Assembly: GCA_951813525.2 (NCBI GenBank)
Contig: CATOTJ020000002.1
Location: forward strand, 496,001 to 560,000
DNA length: 64,000 bases
Direction: 5' to 3'
Source of the DNA: Thermohalobaculum sp951813525
GTDB lineage: Bacteria; Pseudomonadota; Alphaproteobacteria; Rhodobacterales; Rhodobacteraceae
Shown: piece by piece, positions 61,660 through 64,000 of the stretch
Layout of the letters: every line of letters begins with the position of its first letter
How positions within the stretch are numbered: the first letter of the stretch is position 1
Translations under genes and position numbers: made by a program
The notes under the pieces: generated by a model
Database searches by the model: none
Seen by the model: only the letters and a program-made list of their open reading frames with translations
Told to the model about the DNA's origin: nothing

Positions 61660-62254
61660 CGGCAAATCGGCTGTCCTTGAACTTGCCACTGGGGCATGAA
61701 ACAGGCATGACCTCATGCGGTAGCATAGATGGAAAGCACAGTAACATGTCATTTTCGGGCGCTATATCGATCTGATTCCCACCAAGCTCTAATGGGGCTA
61801 TCGATCTCAATCGAAATTCACCGCCAGTGAAGCCCGCTGGTTCGTTGTAAAAGTAGTAAACCGCACTAATTACCCGCGTTTCAGAATTTCCCCGGTTGGG
61901 CCCGGTTACAGTATCAATATGATTTGAGAAAAAAGCGCCGTCGTTATGACACGCTATTTGGATTTGTTGTCCAGTTGGTGCGAAATCCTTTTGTGAAAGA
62001 GCTTCGTTGATTCGAGCCTGCGATCGGGCCATTGCCGATCGAAACAATTCCTTTATTCGATCGTTTGGTTTCAAAGTTGTCGACACGCGAACATCCGATA
62101 AAACAATGTTACTTCCGTCCTCATCGACAATTGTGCTCGGCTTGAAACTGTTCCGATTGTGTTCGGCATAATCCAATAGAAATTGATTATCTGCGTGGCC
62201 CAAAAAACCGCGAATAACCGAGTATGGTCCGGGCGTTGTGAATGCTGCATTCAT
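61637..62254 (-). CDS. 2OG-Fe(II) dioxygenase (prolyl-4-hydroxylase-like)
   Basis: 205 aa. The iron triad is HxD at His112/Asp114 (FFSNHIDT) and distal His180 (SMLPHEVMPV), with Arg196 (SRFAVNYW) for 2-oxoglutarate. It should hydroxylate an amino acid or peptide side chain. Its composition is plainly AT-richer than its neighbours and its codons differ, suggesting acquisition. ATG 62254 was chosen with a weak GAGTGAGA site; an upstream TTG is in frame. Overlaps the YmdB-type gene end. Confidence 0.85.
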   Translation of the reverse strand: MNAAFTTPGPYSVIRGFLGHADNQFLLDYAEHNRNSFKPSTIVDEDGSNIVLSDVRVSTTLKPNDRIKELFRSAMARSQARINEALSQKDFAPTGQQIQIACHNDGAFFSNHIDTVTGPNRGNSETRVISAVYYFYNEPAGFTGGEFRLRSIAPLELGGNQIDIAPENDMLLCFPSMLPHEVMPVSCPSGKFKDSRFAVNYWQLK

Positions 62255-62394
62255 CGCGGTGATCTCACTCTGACGTTCGAAAATGACCGAATTTGATGAT
62301 AAGTCATGCAATATGTTTGGTCCACTGCGAAGCTAGGATTGCGCCGTTGCGGTGTGCGGTTTATGCAGGCGCAACTTAACGGACAGGAGCCGGG

Positions 62395-62754
62395 ATGCGA
62401 TTTGTATTGCCGCTTATATTTCTGGGGCTTAGCGCCTGCGCGGCGCCGATGGAGCGCGTTGAAAACCGTCAGGTGATGACCGTCGTCAAGGACGATCGGA
62501 GCTATCTGGTCCGGGCGGTTTTCGATGCGACCCGGTTTGGCTGGATCGCGCGAGTCTGGTCGCCGGACGGGGCGCTGGGCGAAGATGATCGGGATGCGGT
62601 GCTTGCGGTGATACGGGGCGACCTGGGACCGCGGGTTTGCGATGGGTCGGCGCTGGAGCCGGTGGACGGCAAAAGCTGGAACGGGCTGGCAGGGGCGAAC
62701 GCGCAATTGAACCGCTCGACCGGTGAATGGCGCTTTGTCGCCAAGTGTAGCTGA
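62395..62754 (+). CDS. Small lipoprotein of unknown function
   Basis: 119 aa with AGGAG upstream. The N-terminus MRFVLPLIFLGLSAC is a lipoprotein signal (lipobox LSAC). The mature part has a short strand-rich domain (KDDRSYLVRAVFDATRFGWI; AVLAVIRGDLGPRVC). Not recognised. It starts after the divergent oxygenase gene and ends 28 bp before the yebC start, so it is likely co-transcribed with yebC. Confidence 0.82.
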   Translation: MRFVLPLIFLGLSACAAPMERVENRQVMTVVKDDRSYLVRAVFDATRFGWIARVWSPDGALGEDDRDAVLAVIRGDLGPRVCDGSALEPVDGKSWNGLAGANAQLNRSTGEWRFVAKCS

Positions 62755-62782
62755 AGAGACGAAAGACGGGCGAGGGCAAGCC

Positions 62783-63529
62783 ATGGCAGGCCATTCCAAA
62801 TGGGCAAATATTCAGCACCGCAAGGGTCGTCAGGACGCGGCGCGGTCCAAGCTTTTTTCCAAGCTGGCCAAGGAGATAACGGTCGCAGCTAAGATGGGAG
62901 ATCCGGACCCGGACAAGAACCCGCGGCTGCGTTTGGCGGTCAAGGAGGCCAAGTCTAACTCGGTGCCCAAGGACGTGATCCAGCGGGCCATCGACAAGTC
63001 GCAGGCAGGCGATGGCGATAACTATGAAGAGATCCGCTATGAGGGCTATGGCCCGGGCGGAGTTGCGGTGATCGTCGAGGCGTTGACAGACAATCGCAAC
63101 CGGACCGCGTCGACCGTGCGATCGACCTTCGGCAAGAATGGCGGCAATCTGGGCGAGACCGGAGCGGTCAGCTTTATGTTCGACCGCAAGGGCCAGATCT
63201 TGTACCCCGCCGACGCAGGATCGGAAGATGATGTGATGGAAGCGGCCATCGAGGCCGGGGCCGAGGATGTGGATTCGTCCGATGACGGGCATATCATCTA
63301 TACCGAAGGGACCGATCTGAACGATGTTTCGACAGCGTTGGAGGCGGCGCTGGGCGAGGCGGACTTGACCAAATTGATCTGGAAGCCCACCACGCTGACC
63401 GACGTGGACGAGACATCCGGCGCCACGTTGATGAAGCTGATTTCAGCGCTGGAAGACGATGACGATATCCAGAACGTGACCGCGAATTTCGAGATGTCCG
63501 ACGAGGTGATGGAGAAGCTTGCCTCGTAA
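62783..63529 (+). CDS. yebC: YebC/PmpR family transcriptional regulator
   Basis: 248 aa from ATG 62783. MAGHSKWANIQHRKGRQDAA, KEITVAAKMGDPDPDKNPRLR, then ALTDNRNRTASTVRSTFGKN are definitive for YebC. The family regulates transcription and some members act at the ribosome on difficult proline stretches. It is full-length. A strong intrinsic terminator begins 117 bp after its stop, with a GTATGG-rich repeat in between. Confidence 0.94.
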   Translation: MAGHSKWANIQHRKGRQDAARSKLFSKLAKEITVAAKMGDPDPDKNPRLRLAVKEAKSNSVPKDVIQRAIDKSQAGDGDNYEEIRYEGYGPGGVAVIVEALTDNRNRTASTVRSTFGKNGGNLGETGAVSFMFDRKGQILYPADAGSEDDVMEAAIEAGAEDVDSSDDGHIIYTEGTDLNDVSTALEAALGEADLTKLIWKPTTLTDVDETSGATLMKLISALEDDDDIQNVTANFEMSDEVMEKLAS

Positions 63530-63547
63530 GCACCCGCCCCGAAAAAC

Positions 63548-63602
63548 GCGTATGGCACGCGTATGGCACCTGTACCGCCCCGGGGCAGCACGCGTATGGC
63601 AC
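63548..63602 (+). repeat. GCGTATGGCAC repeat cluster
   Basis: Three exact copies of GCGTATGGCAC (63548-63558, 63559-63569 in tandem, 63592-63602), with a GC palindrome (CCCCGG) between. A related motif, GGTGCCATACG on the other strand, is found inside valS. Confidence 0.82.
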
Positions 63603-63646
63603 GTATACGGACATTTGCGCGAAATCCTGACCTGAAGCTTAACCAG

Positions 63647-63696
63647 CCGCGCCCGCGGAAAGGGTTGTGAAACCTTTCCGCGGGCGCGGTCTTTTT
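63647..63696 (+). terminator. Strong intrinsic terminator after yebC
   Basis: Perfect 17-bp stem (63647-63663 with 63673-63689), 9-base loop, then TCTTTTT. The best terminator in the window. Confidence 0.95.
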
Positions 63697-63745
63697 CGGA
63701 GATTTGCGGCGGACCGGCGGCGGACCTGCAGGCGCCGCGCGCGGC

Positions 63746-63937
63746 TTAGTGGTTCTGAGCGGCCAGCACGGCATAGGCCAGCGCCGCCGCCGCAGTCAGC
63801 AAAGACTTGTCGAAATAGACGACAAGTGACGACCCATAGACCACCGACAATCCACCATAGACGACCCGGTGCGGGCGGAACAGACGGGCGGCGATTCGAG
63901 TAACGGAGTCGCGAAATTCTTTCAATTTGGTAAACAT
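63746..63937 (-). CDS. Small membrane-associated hypothetical protein (63 aa)
   Basis: 63 residues from ATG 63937 with AGGAAAGG upstream (MFTKLKEFRDSVTRIAARLF). A basic N-terminal amphipathic stretch is followed by a hydrophobic C-half (LVVYFDKSLLTAAAALAYAV) that could insert in the membrane. Not recognised. It converges on the yebC terminator. Its own promoter would lie beyond 63960. Confidence 0.62.
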   Translation of the reverse strand: MFTKLKEFRDSVTRIAARLFRPHRVVYGGLSVVYGSSLVVYFDKSLLTAAAALAYAVLAAQNH

Positions 63938-64000
63938 TTTGGCACACCTTTCCTGGTGATCGGTGTGCCGCCCGGGCGGCACGGATTTGCTAGCGTTTGG

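Overview
The window looks like chromosome from a GC-rich alphaproteobacterium close to the Rhodobacterales (Roseobacter/Paracoccus-type). The main evidence is gene order: pcm - tolC family - DUF2497 (PopZ-like) - valS, and xthA - erpA - dgt, both familiar from that order. This placement rests on remembered gene order and protein character, not on a search. Frequent GTG/TTG starts, tight ATGA/TGATG overlaps and four single tRNA genes (Asn, Lys, Ala, Cys) fit a bacterial chromosome.

Layout. 1-2.7 kb: the end of a hybrid kinase phosphorelay (REC-Hpt) and its sigma-54-type response regulator. 3.0-7.5 kb: an IclR regulator, then a gene-poor accessory stretch between tRNA-Asn and tRNA-Lys with a three-gene minus-strand cluster of small proteins (one only 44 aa) and an ATP-grasp ligase. 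7.6-12.4 kb: an EamA transporter and a nucleoside-type ABC transporter without its binding protein. 12.5-17.1 kb: an acyl-CoA degradation cluster (acyl-CoA dehydrogenase divergent from SDR, MaoC hydratase, DUF35 protein and thiolase-like enzyme). 17-26.6 kb: SRPBCC protein, chromate transporter with rhodanese, metallophosphoesterase, DUF167 and YggT proteins, a SPINDLY/OGT-type glycosyltransferase paired with a UDP-xylose-synthase-like epimerase, then pcm and tolC. 26.6-33.5 kb: DUF2497, valS with unusual in-frame inserts, a CPBP protease and ilvD.

33.5-39.7 kb is the clearest mobile DNA. A lipoprotein gene with an acidic repeat tail is split by a Tn3-family transposon (34919-39503, 38-bp inverted repeats, 5-bp duplication CCTGT). 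That transposon's left inverted repeat is itself split by an IS5-family element (34930-35771, TA duplication). Removing both restores one reading frame.

39.7-48 kb: xthA, erpA, dgt, a zeta-GST-like protein, and a Zur-box-associated Zrg-like zinc cluster (DUF3299, His-rich ZrgA-like protein, LolD-like ATPase, FtsX-like permease), then trmFO. 48-55 kb: an Arg/Asp-rich secreted protein, a NIPSNAP protein, two EamA transporters, a decarboxylating-dehydrogenase homologue and an MmgE/PrpD protein. 55-59.3 kb: a second acyl-CoA cluster (MFS, two paired acyl-CoA dehydrogenases, a crotonase lacking both canonical glutamates, a ketopantoate-reductase-like enzyme). 59.6-64 kb: small secreted proteins, 5-formyl-THF cyclo-ligase, a YmdB-type phosphodiesterase, a 2OG-Fe(II) oxygenase and YebC followed by a strong terminator.

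The most distinctive signal is a 105-bp palindromic repeat present three times (17135, 27128, 40590). Every copy sits at a TA inside a neighbouring gene's stop codon, so the element's own end now supplies the stop of four genes. This looks like a TA-targeting MITE adapted to landing on stop codons.
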